This document shows, in pieces, positions 26,729 through 34,171 of a stretch of DNA of 35,438 nt; the first letter of the stretch is position 1, and every line of letters starts with the position of its first letter. The notes under the pieces are model-generated. The model made no database searches, was not told where the DNA came from, and worked only from the letters and a program-made list of their open reading frames with translations. The stretch comes from an uncultured Flavobacteriaceae bacterium (lineage in GTDB: Bacteria > Bacteroidota > Bacteroidia > Flavobacteriales > Flavobacteriaceae). The translations under genes and the position numbers were made by a program. The DNA is taken from the NCBI GenBank assembly GCA_929200365.1, contig CAKMZM010000012.1:1-35438 (forward strand), given 5' to 3'.

Positions 26729-27973
26729 TTATTGAAAACGAATTGATTTGGTTGGTGATATTTTTGTAATAATATACGAAGGGATAAGCAGCATCAATAA
26801 ACACAATGCCATTGTTCCTATGTTGAGGAAAACGATATAGCTTAAATCAATATAAACAGGTGCTGTACTTACATAATATGTTTCTGGGTTAAGACCTACA
26901 ATCCCGTATTGTTTTTGTATAAGCAGTAAACCTATACCAATAAAATTACCCCAAAACAGCCCTACCAAAATTAAATATCCCGCATTATACAGAAATACTT
27001 TTCTTATACTCCAATCATTAGTTCCCAAAGCTTTTAAGATTCCAATCATGGGTATTCTCTCAAGAACTAAAACCAATAAAGCAGTAATCATATTAATCCC
27101 AGCCACCAAAATAATTATTCCAATTATTCCAATAATATTAAGATCAAATAATTTTAACCATTCGAAGATAGTAGCATATTTTAATGAAATTGTCTGGCTA
27201 TCTATGGTAGAAGGAATATTGTCATAAACTTCCTGTCCTATTTGGTTAATTTGGTCAAAATCATCAATAAAAACCTCAAAATTACCAATCTCATCGGGTT
27301 TCCATTTATTCATTTTTCTTATATGCCTGATATCTGCAAAAAGAAAAGCTTCATCAAACTCTTGAAATCCAGAGTTATAAATCCCAACAATCTTAAAAGG
27401 TCTAATAAATGGGTTTGTATTAGACTTCGCATTCTTCTTTAGGAAATAAGTAATTGCTTTATCTCCAATACCAAGTCCTAAACGATTTGCAATATGAGAA
27501 GACAATAATATTTCAGTAGTAAGTTCTTCTCCTGTAAAATTTGGAATTCTTCCTTCTACAAGATATTCTTTAAAAGAATCCCATTTATAATCTTTACCAA
27601 CTCCTTTAACAACTACACCTTCAAAATCTGTTGCTGTACGTATAAGCCCCATTTTTGTCGCCACACCTTGTATATGTATAATTTCCTCAATTTCAAACAA
27701 CTCTGGATAGGAATTTTGATCAGAGGATATTGGTATAAGAGATTCTATACTGCTATTATTATCAAAACTAGAGATCAATATATGCCCATTAAATGCAGCT
27801 ACTTTTTCTCTTATTTTATGTTGTAATCCTACACCTGTGGCTACTGTGATTAACATCATAATCATACCAATCGCAATCGCAAAAATTGCAATTTTTATAA
27901 TTGGAGTCGAAATACTACTTTTATGTTCCTTACCTTTGATGAGGCGTTTGGCAATAAAATACTCGAAATTCAA
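26729..27973 (-). CDS. ABC transporter permease, LolC/LolE-FtsX family
   Basis: A 414-residue inner-membrane protein: N-terminal span (about 25-48, IAIFAIAIGMIMMLITVATG), a large periplasmic MacB-like domain (about 50-265) and a C-terminal FtsX block with three spans (near 270-297, 325-347, 372-398). The topology is that of LolC/LolE, which extract lipoproteins for outer-membrane transport with the ATPase LolD, not encoded here. The start MNFEYFIAKRLI is standard for the family but the codon is TTG; an in-frame TAG two codons upstream rules out an earlier start. It starts only 8 bp from the divergent NamZ-like gene. Confidence 0.92.
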   Translation of the reverse strand: MNFEYFIAKRLIKGKEHKSSISTPIIKIAIFAIAIGMIMMLITVATGVGLQHKIREKVAAFNGHILISSFDNNSSIESLIPISSDQNSYPELFEIEEIIHIQGVATKMGLIRTATDFEGVVVKGVGKDYKWDSFKEYLVEGRIPNFTGEELTTEILLSSHIANRLGLGIGDKAITYFLKKNAKSNTNPFIRPFKIVGIYNSGFQEFDEAFLFADIRHIRKMNKWKPDEIGNFEVFIDDFDQINQIGQEVYDNIPSTIDSQTISLKYATIFEWLKLFDLNIIGIIGIIILVAGINMITALLVLVLERIPMIGILKALGTNDWSIRKVFLYNAGYLILVGLFWGNFIGIGLLLIQKQYGIVGLNPETYYVSTAPVYIDLSYIVFLNIGTMALCLLMLLIPSYIITKISPTKSIRFQ

Positions 27974-27981
27974 GTTTACCT

Positions 27982-29259
27982 ATGGTTTTTGTTAGAAATG
28001 CATTCAAAAATACGTTTTTATTCCTTTTCATAATTTTTATTTCTTGTGTAAGTGGAATAAAAATAACTTCACCTTCTTCTTTAAAAATTAAAAACTCGGT
28101 ATCTCTGGCATATATTGCTCAAGATACTACAAAAATTGAAGATCCTATAGTGGTTGGAGCTAATCTTACGGATGACTACATTCCGATTTTAGAAAATAAA
28201 AAAGTAGCTATCGTAGGGAATCAAACTTCTGTTATTTTTAAAGATAGTATTACTAGTCAAAATTATGTACATCTTGTTGATTCTTTATTATCTAGAAATA
28301 TTAAAATTCAGAAAGTATTTGCTCCAGAACATGGTTTTAGAGGTAAGGCAGATGCTGGAGAATTAGTAGCTGATGGTAAAGATATTAAAACGGGGCTTCC
28401 TATTTTTTCTCTCTATGGAAAAAACAAAAAACCTTCTAAAGAAGCTTTATCCAATATCGATATTGTTGTTTTTGATATCCAGGATGTAGGAGTTCGCTTT
28501 TACACCTATATTTCGACATTACATTATGTAATGCAAGCCTGTGCAGAAAATAATATTCCTGTTTTAATATTAGATCGCCCCAATCCTAATGCACATTATA
28601 TTGATGGACCTACCTTAGAGTCTGAGCATTCAAGTTTTTTAGGAGTACATCCAATACCATTAGTTCATGGTATGACTATTGGCGAATATGCAAAAATGAT
28701 AAATGGCGAAGGTTGGCTGGGAAAAGAGCTAACTTGTGAGGTTAATATTGTTCCTGTTAAAAACTATACTCATACTACTTCATATAGCTTACCAATACGA
28801 CCTTCTCCTAATTTACCTAATGACAAAGCTATCAATTTATATCCTAGTCTTGGTTTTTTTGAAGGTACTACCATAAATGCAGGTCGTGGTACAGAAACAC
28901 AGTTTCAAATTTTTGGTTCTCCCGACTTGGCTTTAGAAAAATATGATTATGCTTATATCCCCCGACCAAATTTTGGTTCTAAATATCCTAAACATAGAGG
29001 AGAAGTATGTTATGGAAAAGATTTAAGAAAAAATGAGTCATTAGATTCTATAAATTTAGAATGGTTAATTAATGCCTATACTCATATCAAAATCAAAGAA
29101 AAGTTTTTTAATACCAAATCGTTTACTGCTCATGCAGGAACAAAAAAACTACAACAACAAATTGAACAAGGTCTTTCTTTTCGAGAAATTAAAAGTACAT
29201 GGATAGAAGGTCTTGAAAAATTTAAGATCAAAAGAGCACAATATCTAATCTATCAATAA
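27982..29259 (+). CDS. DUF1343 lipoprotein, NamZ-like exo-beta-N-acetylmuramidase
   Basis: A 425-residue exported protein. A signal peptide with lipobox-like IFISC predicts lipidation at Cys22. The DUF1343 domain (about 55-425) shows APEHGFRGKADAGE, VFDIQDVGVRFYTYISTLHY, ILDRPNPNAHYIDGPTLE and HGMTIGEYAKMINGEGW. NamZ enzymes of this family (shown in Bacillus subtilis and Tannerella forsythia) remove terminal MurNAc from peptidoglycan fragments, so cell-wall recycling is likely. It is divergent from the LolC/E-like gene, with starts 8 bp apart. Its TAA stop is one of the flanking TAA repeats of a palindromic element. Confidence 0.92.
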   Translation: MVFVRNAFKNTFLFLFIIFISCVSGIKITSPSSLKIKNSVSLAYIAQDTTKIEDPIVVGANLTDDYIPILENKKVAIVGNQTSVIFKDSITSQNYVHLVDSLLSRNIKIQKVFAPEHGFRGKADAGELVADGKDIKTGLPIFSLYGKNKKPSKEALSNIDIVVFDIQDVGVRFYTYISTLHYVMQACAENNIPVLILDRPNPNAHYIDGPTLESEHSSFLGVHPIPLVHGMTIGEYAKMINGEGWLGKELTCEVNIVPVKNYTHTTSYSLPIRPSPNLPNDKAINLYPSLGFFEGTTINAGRGTETQFQIFGSPDLALEKYDYAYIPRPNFGSKYPKHRGEVCYGKDLRKNESLDSINLEWLINAYTHIKIKEKFFNTKSFTAHAGTKKLQQQIEQGLSFREIKSTWIEGLEKFKIKRAQYLIYQ

Positions 29260-29417
29260 TACCAAATGAATTATAAAATGCGATATAACAGGGGTTGCTT
29301 TCTTTTCTTACAAAGCTAAAAAACTCTTGTATATCCTTAGGCTACGGAAGTTTTTCATGATAAAATAAGAGAAGAAATAAACACGTATATTTATTATGTT
29401 TTATAGTTGATTTGGTA
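29260..29417. mobile_element. MITE-like palindromic element starting at the NamZ stop
   Basis: About 158 bp with inverted ends TACCAAAT...ATTTGGTA. Arms 29259-29278 and 29399-29418 match at 18 of 20 positions, and imperfect pairing continues inward (TTCTTTTCTTA near 29300 against its partner near 29370). TAA flanks both sides (29257-29259 and 29418-29420), and the left TAA is the NamZ stop codon. No ORF. Ends differ from the elements at 17571 and 24773, so it is a separate family or a distant relative. Confidence 0.6.
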
Positions 29418-29434
29418 TAACATTATTTAATTCT

Positions 29435-29456
29435 AAAAAACCCCTGTTTTCAGGGG
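29435..29456 (-). terminator. Minus-strand terminator between NamZ and the kinase gene
   Basis: CCCCTG/CAGGGG (29441-29446, 29451-29456) with a 4-nt loop. On the minus strand it is followed by TTTTTT (29440-29435); on the plus strand no T-run follows. The nearest minus-strand gene upstream is over 4 kb away, so it would stop antisense transcription. A weak plus-strand role for NamZ remains possible. Confidence 0.6.
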
Positions 29457-29478
29457 TATTAATACGTACAAGAATTAA

Positions 29479-29486
29479 TAGATTTG
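29479..29486 (+). promoter_or_regulatory. Possible -7 box just before the kinase start
   Basis: TAGATTTG matches TAnnTTTG but lies 3 nt before the ATG, which would give an almost leaderless mRNA. There is no -33 TTG. Weak support. Confidence 0.25.
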
Positions 29487-29489
29487 TTT

Positions 29490-31649
29490 ATGTTAAAATG
29501 TTTAAGCATAATACTTACGTATACTATATTTATACTTCCTTTTATCCTCAAATCTCAGGTAAAAAAACAGGGAATTCCACCTATTGCTAAGCAAATTACG
29601 CTCGAAGACAAGGAAAGAAAATTAATTACAGAAGTCTACGATCTTCTTGCTGATAATCAAGACAAAAAAGCGTATCAAAAAGCTACTAATCTATCTAAAC
29701 TTGTTAAGATTAATTATTCTAAGGTCAAAATAAACCTATTTCTATCCAAATATTTTTATAAAAAATCATTGCTAGATTCGTCTATCCACTATGCACAACG
29801 AGCATTAAAACTGAATCATATCCCTAATGATTCTATAAAAAACAGAACAAATGGATTAATTTATGAATTACTTGGAGCAAACTATATGATAAAAGGTTTA
29901 TATCTGGAAAGTAAAAAATATCATCAAATGGGTATTAAAGCCACTCAAAAATATAATGAGGAAGAGTTTTATTATTCACATTTACATAATCTGGCCATTA
30001 ATTATATGATGCTAGATAATAATGAAACTGCACTACGGTTGTTCAAACAGTGTCTCGAATATAAAAAAGATGAAATATTAACATCACTTACCTATTCTAA
30101 CATTGGTGATATATATGGTAAGTTAAAGGATTATAAATCTTCTAATTATTATCTGGAAAAATCAAAAAATCTCTCTAAAAAAATCGGAGACACCTATAAT
30201 TATGCCGCAACATTGATAAGTATTGGTGTTAACTATCGGCAACAAGGATATCATCATAAAGCTATATCTTTTTATAACGAAGCTATAACCATTTCTGAAA
30301 AAAATGGATATGATTACATCAAATTATCATCAAAATTTGATTTAGGTATTTCATTTATGGAGCTAAAAGAATATGATAAAGCAACACTCCTTTTTTTAAA
30401 CGTTATTTCTGAAACAGAGAAATTAGGAATATTAGAAGAACAAATGAGTAGTTATGCAATGCTAAAACAAATCTCACTAGCACAAAGCAAATATAAAAAT
30501 TCCTACACTTATTTAAACAAAGAAACAAAGATCAAAGATTCGATAAACAAATTACAGAAAAGCAAAGAAATCAATGAATTAGAAGTAAAATATCAAACCT
30601 TTCAAAAAGAAAAAGAAATAAAAGTCCTACAGGTCGAAAATGCCAACCGCGAACTGGATTTAAAAAATCAGGAAGAAGCCATTAAAAATCTTAAATTACA
30701 ACAAGAGATTGAAAAAAAAGAAGCTCAGAACAAAATCTTATCTTTTCAGAATACTTCAGAAAAAAAACGTAATGAAATTGTATTGCTAAAAAAAGATCAG
30801 GAAATTCAAGAAGCTAAATTAGCCAGGCAAAAAAGTATTAAAAATAGTATCCTGTATTCTTTTTTGATTCTTCTTATCCCAATTATTGGTTTATTATTTA
30901 CATACTATCAAAAACTTCAGACTCAAAGTGAACTAAATAAAAAGCAGGAAGAAATAAGTAATCAAAAAATTTCAGCTCTTATAAAAGATCAGGAGTTAAA
31001 ACTAATTAAAGCGTCTATCAAAGGACAAGACAAAGAAAGAAAACGTATCGCACAAGAGTTACACGATAGTATCGGTGGTAATCTTGCTGCTATAAAATTA
31101 CAACTAAATAACACTGTACTTAATGGAGATACAAAAACAATAACAACAATTAATGACCAATTAGATGATACGTATGAGCAGGTACGTAATTTATCGCACA
31201 ACTTAATACCAAAAAAGTTTAGTGAAAATAATTTTTGTGATGTACTTGAAGAATATTTTAATAATATTGGTGGTACAACTAGTTTAAGCACTTCTTTTGC
31301 AGCATACCCAAGAACAGAAATTGATATTTTGGATGAAACCCTGCAAATTGAAATCTTTAAAATTATTCAGGAACTTATAACCAATACTATTAAACATGCC
31401 AAAGCTACTTCTGTAGAACTGCAATTAAATCTGGTAGAAAATATGATAAATGTCCTATTCGAAGATAATGGTATCGGTTTTAACACAAAAGATAAGGCTA
31501 CTGGAATTGGATTTGAGAATATCAAAAATCGACTAAAAAAAGTATCTGGTACTTTTCATATCGATTCCAGAATTAATCGAGGTACTATTGTAGACATAGA
31601 AATCCCTAAATTAACATCAATTAATAATAAAGCGAACTATAATCATTAG
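29490..31649 (+). CDS. TPR sensor histidine kinase (NarL/DegS-type HisKA_3)
   Basis: I start at the ATG at 29490 (MLKCLSIILTYTIFIL), giving 719 residues; a TTG two codons earlier is less likely. Order: signal peptide (1-24), tetratricopeptide repeats in the periplasm (about 45-350, for example DSSIHYAQRALKLN, KAISFYNEAITISEKNG), a long charged coiled coil (350-448), one membrane span (about 450-472), a HisKA_3 dimerisation domain with phospho-acceptor His525 (RIAQELHDSIGG), and a HATPase_c domain (ELITNTIKHAKATS, FEDNGIGFNT, GIGFENIKNRL). It pairs with the LuxR-type regulator 84 bp downstream. The signal sensed is unknown. Confidence 0.93.
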   Translation: MLKCLSIILTYTIFILPFILKSQVKKQGIPPIAKQITLEDKERKLITEVYDLLADNQDKKAYQKATNLSKLVKINYSKVKINLFLSKYFYKKSLLDSSIHYAQRALKLNHIPNDSIKNRTNGLIYELLGANYMIKGLYLESKKYHQMGIKATQKYNEEEFYYSHLHNLAINYMMLDNNETALRLFKQCLEYKKDEILTSLTYSNIGDIYGKLKDYKSSNYYLEKSKNLSKKIGDTYNYAATLISIGVNYRQQGYHHKAISFYNEAITISEKNGYDYIKLSSKFDLGISFMELKEYDKATLLFLNVISETEKLGILEEQMSSYAMLKQISLAQSKYKNSYTYLNKETKIKDSINKLQKSKEINELEVKYQTFQKEKEIKVLQVENANRELDLKNQEEAIKNLKLQQEIEKKEAQNKILSFQNTSEKKRNEIVLLKKDQEIQEAKLARQKSIKNSILYSFLILLIPIIGLLFTYYQKLQTQSELNKKQEEISNQKISALIKDQELKLIKASIKGQDKERKRIAQELHDSIGGNLAAIKLQLNNTVLNGDTKTITTINDQLDDTYEQVRNLSHNLIPKKFSENNFCDVLEEYFNNIGGTTSLSTSFAAYPRTEIDILDETLQIEIFKIIQELITNTIKHAKATSVELQLNLVENMINVLFEDNGIGFNTKDKATGIGFENIKNRLKKVSGTFHIDSRINRGTIVDIEIPKLTSINNKANYNH

Positions 31650-31733
31650 ATCAATCCTAACCCTAATAATAAACAGAATTAGAGTTGCGCATAGCAAATT
31701 TTATTTAAACCTAACTACAAAAATAATAAACCA

Positions 31734-32378
31734 ATGAAATATAATTTAATCATAGCAGATGACCATAAAATGTTTTTGGATGGTTTACTAAGCATTCTTA
31801 ACTCAGAAAAAGAATATAATATCTTATTAACTGCTAAAGATGGTAAATATATTGCAAAATATCTGGAAATTAATCCCAATGAAAGAATCGATCTTATTAT
31901 CACCGACATTTCTATGCCAGGATTAGACGGTATTTCTCTAAATAAAATCATAAAAGAAAGAAATAACAATATAAAAACCCTAGTAGTTAGTATGCATAAT
32001 GATGTTGATATGATTGATAATCTTATTGAACATGATGTAGATGGATATGTGCCCAAAAATGCTGAAAAAGGAGAGTTTTTAAAAGCTATAAAGACCATAC
32101 TTAAAGGAGAGAAATATTTTTCAAAAGAAATAAAAGACATTTATTTAGACAATAAATTTGCTAAAAAAAAGAACGAAGATATTAAGCTTACACAAAGAGA
32201 AATTGATGTTATTACACTTATTGCGCAAGAGCATACTACACAAGAGATCGCCGATCAATTGTTTTTGAGTAAACATACTATCGAAAGCTATAGAAAAAAT
32301 CTTATTGCTAAACTTAATGTTAGAAATCTGGCTGGATTGACCAAGTATGCTTTAAAAATGAAGTATATAAAACCATAA
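31734..32378 (+). CDS. LuxR/NarL-family response regulator
   Basis: A 214-residue two-domain regulator. The receiver domain (1-125) has the acidic pocket IIADDHKMF and phospho-acceptor Asp58 (DLIITDISMPG), the switch Ser in LVVSMHND and the conserved Lys in VPKNA. A LuxR-type helix-turn-helix follows (about 150-206): LTQREIDVITLIAQEHTTQE, IADQLFLSKHTIESYRKNLI. It is the evident partner of the kinase directly upstream. Target genes cannot be read from the window; the small membrane protein gene downstream is separated by 570 bp and a mobile element. Confidence 0.95.
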   Translation: MKYNLIIADDHKMFLDGLLSILNSEKEYNILLTAKDGKYIAKYLEINPNERIDLIITDISMPGLDGISLNKIIKERNNNIKTLVVSMHNDVDMIDNLIEHDVDGYVPKNAEKGEFLKAIKTILKGEKYFSKEIKDIYLDNKFAKKKNEDIKLTQREIDVITLIAQEHTTQEIADQLFLSKHTIESYRKNLIAKLNVRNLAGLTKYALKMKYIKP

Positions 32379-32408
32379 AAACTAAGATTGATTAATTAGT
32401 TATTGAAT

Positions 32409-32572
32409 GGGTGTACGACAAATTTCCCTTTTTTCATAGAAACACGAAAAGTTAACAATATCTTTCTTTTATGTTTTACACATCCCATCCCAACCTTCCC
32501 AAAGGGGAGTTAGTTTTGCTTTGGGAAGTTAAGATGCCAATATCTTTGAAAAGGGAAATTTGTCGTACACCC
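32409..32572. mobile_element. MITE-like insertion with 24-bp perfect inverted ends and 8-bp target duplication
   Basis: 164 bp bounded by perfect 24-bp inverted repeats (32409-32432 and 32549-32572, starting GGGTGTACGACAAATTTCCC), flanked on both sides by the direct repeat TATTGAAT (32401-32408 and 32573-32580). Inside is a second 10-bp stem (CTTCCCAAAG / CTTTGGGAAG, about 32494-32527). It has no coding capacity, so it must have been moved by a transposase in trans. An 8-bp duplication occurs in several IS families (IS66, ISL3, IS1595, IS256); I cannot assign one. Confidence 0.9.
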
Positions 32573-32949
32573 TATTGAATTTTAATCTCATAACTATCCG
32601 AAAATTTTGTAAATAGAGAAGGGTGAAAAAATAAATTATTGCTTTTCAAAGCATATCATTCTTTAAAAACTATACCATAAAAGAAAAGATATGTTCTTCT
32701 TATGAAATAACATAATAAGGAGTGTTGATGATGTAAAAGATTCCTCCTTTGTATTAAAACTCACCATAAATACCCCCCTTTTCAGGGTATATATTTTCAC
32801 CAGAAAAGGTGTGTTTCTCAGCAATTGTATTGCTCATCTTTGTACTGTGATTTTTGGTCTTCAAAACATGTATCAAAAAAAACAGATATAAGAAGTCATA
32901 TATAAAATCAAAAAAAAATAAATACTAACCTTTTTAAAACAAAAGAAAC

Positions 32950-33372
32950 ATGATTTGGGGAATCACATTAATTCTATTAAGTATTATAGCAGTGCCATCA
33001 CTATTGCTATCTAAAAAACCAAACGCAAAAGAACTTTTAGAAAAAATCGAACCGTATCAAGGTTGGATCGGACTTGTATTTTGTTTCTGGGGAGTATGGG
33101 GAATCATCTCGGTAATTTTAAACCTGGGATGGCTTACAACATACCCTATCTGGTGGATCACCTTATTAGCAGGAAATAGTATTGAAGCTGTTTTAGGTTT
33201 TATGCTTGGTTTTGGTTTAATCAACAAGTTCTTTTTGTCCAAAAATGAAGCTGCCAAAGAAAAAGCAAATCAACTAAGAGAAAAATTAGCTCCAAAACAA
33301 GGTAGACTAGGCATTTTAGGGATCATAGTTGGTTGCTGGATGATTGTAGCTTCTTTCTTATTCTTTATATAA
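32950..33372 (+). CDS. Small four-span membrane protein with internal duplication
   Basis: A 140-residue protein with hydrophobic segments near 3-20, 39-60, 65-92 and 120-140. Two related segments, [16 protein letters not shown] (about 29-44) and [16 protein letters not shown] (about 108-123), share the pattern L-x-E-K-[IL]-x-P-x-Q-G-x-[IL]-G, each leading into a Trp-containing span, which suggests an ancient internal duplication. I recognise no named family. The upstream 370 bp (32581-32949) hold no clear promoter. A plus-strand terminator lies about 320 bp downstream. Confidence 0.8.
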   Translation: MIWGITLILLSIIAVPSLLLSKKPNAKELLEKIEPYQGWIGLVFCFWGVWGIISVILNLGWLTTYPIWWITLLAGNSIEAVLGFMLGFGLINKFFLSKNEAAKEKANQLREKLAPKQGRLGILGIIVGCWMIVASFLFFI

Positions 33373-33462
33373 GTAGGAATATAAAAATGATTGAATTTAG
33401 GTTTTTTAGACACCATTCTTTCCTATCAAAAAAAGTATACTCGGTTTGTTGATAGCAGCGAA

Positions 33463-33651
33463 ATGCCAAAGCAGCCTAGCAGAAGTGGTTACAACTCTCT
33501 AGCAAGTGCCCCTCTTAAAACACTAACTATTGGGCTGTATCGTACTGGTTTTACTACATACAAAACTGGTGAAGTAAAAAGTATTTGCCTGGCAGAGGTT
33601 GCCGATCCTATCAAATTATCAGGAAGTAGTAAAAAACCATTGAAAACTTAA
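33463..33651 (+). CDS. Possible small basic protein, doubtful
   Basis: An open frame of 62 codons from ATG 33463 (MPKQPSRSGYNSLASAPLKT) to TAA; a TTG at 33391 would give 86 codons. I see no family match, no membrane span, and Ser/Lys/Thr-rich composition. In its favour, it is co-oriented with the membrane protein gene and followed by a strong plus-strand terminator 40 nt later. Against it, there is no promoter or ribosome site and the sequence is unfamiliar. It may be a gene fragment. Confidence 0.3.
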   Translation: MPKQPSRSGYNSLASAPLKTLTIGLYRTGFTTYKTGEVKSICLAEVADPIKLSGSSKKPLKT

Positions 33652-33688
33652 AAAGGGTTCTAAAATGTAAATTGGAATAGCACCCCAT

Positions 33689-33739
33689 GGTTATTCCTAT
33701 GTTTTTTGCTTCAAAAAATATGGGGATAACCTCTTTTTT
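33689..33739 (+). terminator. Strong plus-strand terminator
   Basis: A 20-bp RNA stem (33689-33708 with 33712-33731) closed by a 3-nt CTT loop and followed by TCTTTTTT. Three positions are G-U wobbles that pair only in plus-strand RNA (they become A-C on the minus strand), so the structure is directional. It ends the transcription unit of the small membrane protein. Confidence 0.85.
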
Positions 33740-33926
33740 GAATGGCTTCTTTTTAAGAACTCATTTTTACCTCTTGTAATTTTTTGGTCATGCACTTAGA
33801 ATCTTTACTTAACCGATTTTTTTATTATTCTCTAGTAAAAATAGTATCCCAAAACAATTCATTTATTGATCGCTGTTATACCAGTTACTTCCTCACATTA
33901 ATATTTTGTAACCCCACATCACTTTT

Positions 33927-34112
33927 ATCGACCATCGGCATACTGGCTGTTTCCCCCACAGGGGTGTACCTCGCCCCCGCATATTTTTATCGACCATCGG
34001 CATACTGGTTGCTTCCCCCACAGGGGTGTACCTCGCCCCCGCATATTTTTATCGACCATCGGCATACTGGTTGCTTCCCCCGCAGGGGTAAAACCAGCCC
34101 CCGCAATATGGT
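33927..34112. repeat. Three tandem copies of a GC-rich 62-bp unit
   Basis: Copies at 33927-33988, 33989-34050 and 34051-34112, each starting ATCGACCATCGGCATACTGG. Copies 1 and 2 differ at two positions; copy 3 diverges in its second half and runs into the palindrome at 34097-34155. A degenerate fourth copy may precede them (33869-33926). Each unit carries CCCC-CACA-GGGG and GCCCCCGC blocks, much richer in G+C than its surroundings. It lies downstream of the stop of the gene at 34172. Not CRISPR-like: there are no spacers. Confidence 0.9.
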
Positions 34113-34155
34113 TAAGTCTCCCCGCTGCGGGGAGATCTAACCATATTGCGGGGGC
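34097..34155. repeat. Near-perfect 59-bp palindrome
   Basis: Perfect 18-bp outer arms (34097-34114 and 34138-34155, starting GCCCCCGCAATATGG) enclose a second stem CTCCCCGC / GCGGGGAG with a 1-nt centre. The RNA of either strand would fold into one very stable hairpin. It starts 16 nt past the stop of the minus-strand gene at 34172, where it may act as 3' end or terminator, though no T-run follows. Confidence 0.9.
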
Positions 34156-34171
34156 GAGTGATACCAATAGA

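Noticed and set aside
31715-32140. Minus-strand frame of 141 codons opposite the response regulator
   Set aside because: Antisense shadow of an intact receiver domain.
33927-34112. The tandem repeats as a CRISPR array
   Set aside because: Units are contiguous, 62 bp, with no unique spacers and no cas genes nearby.
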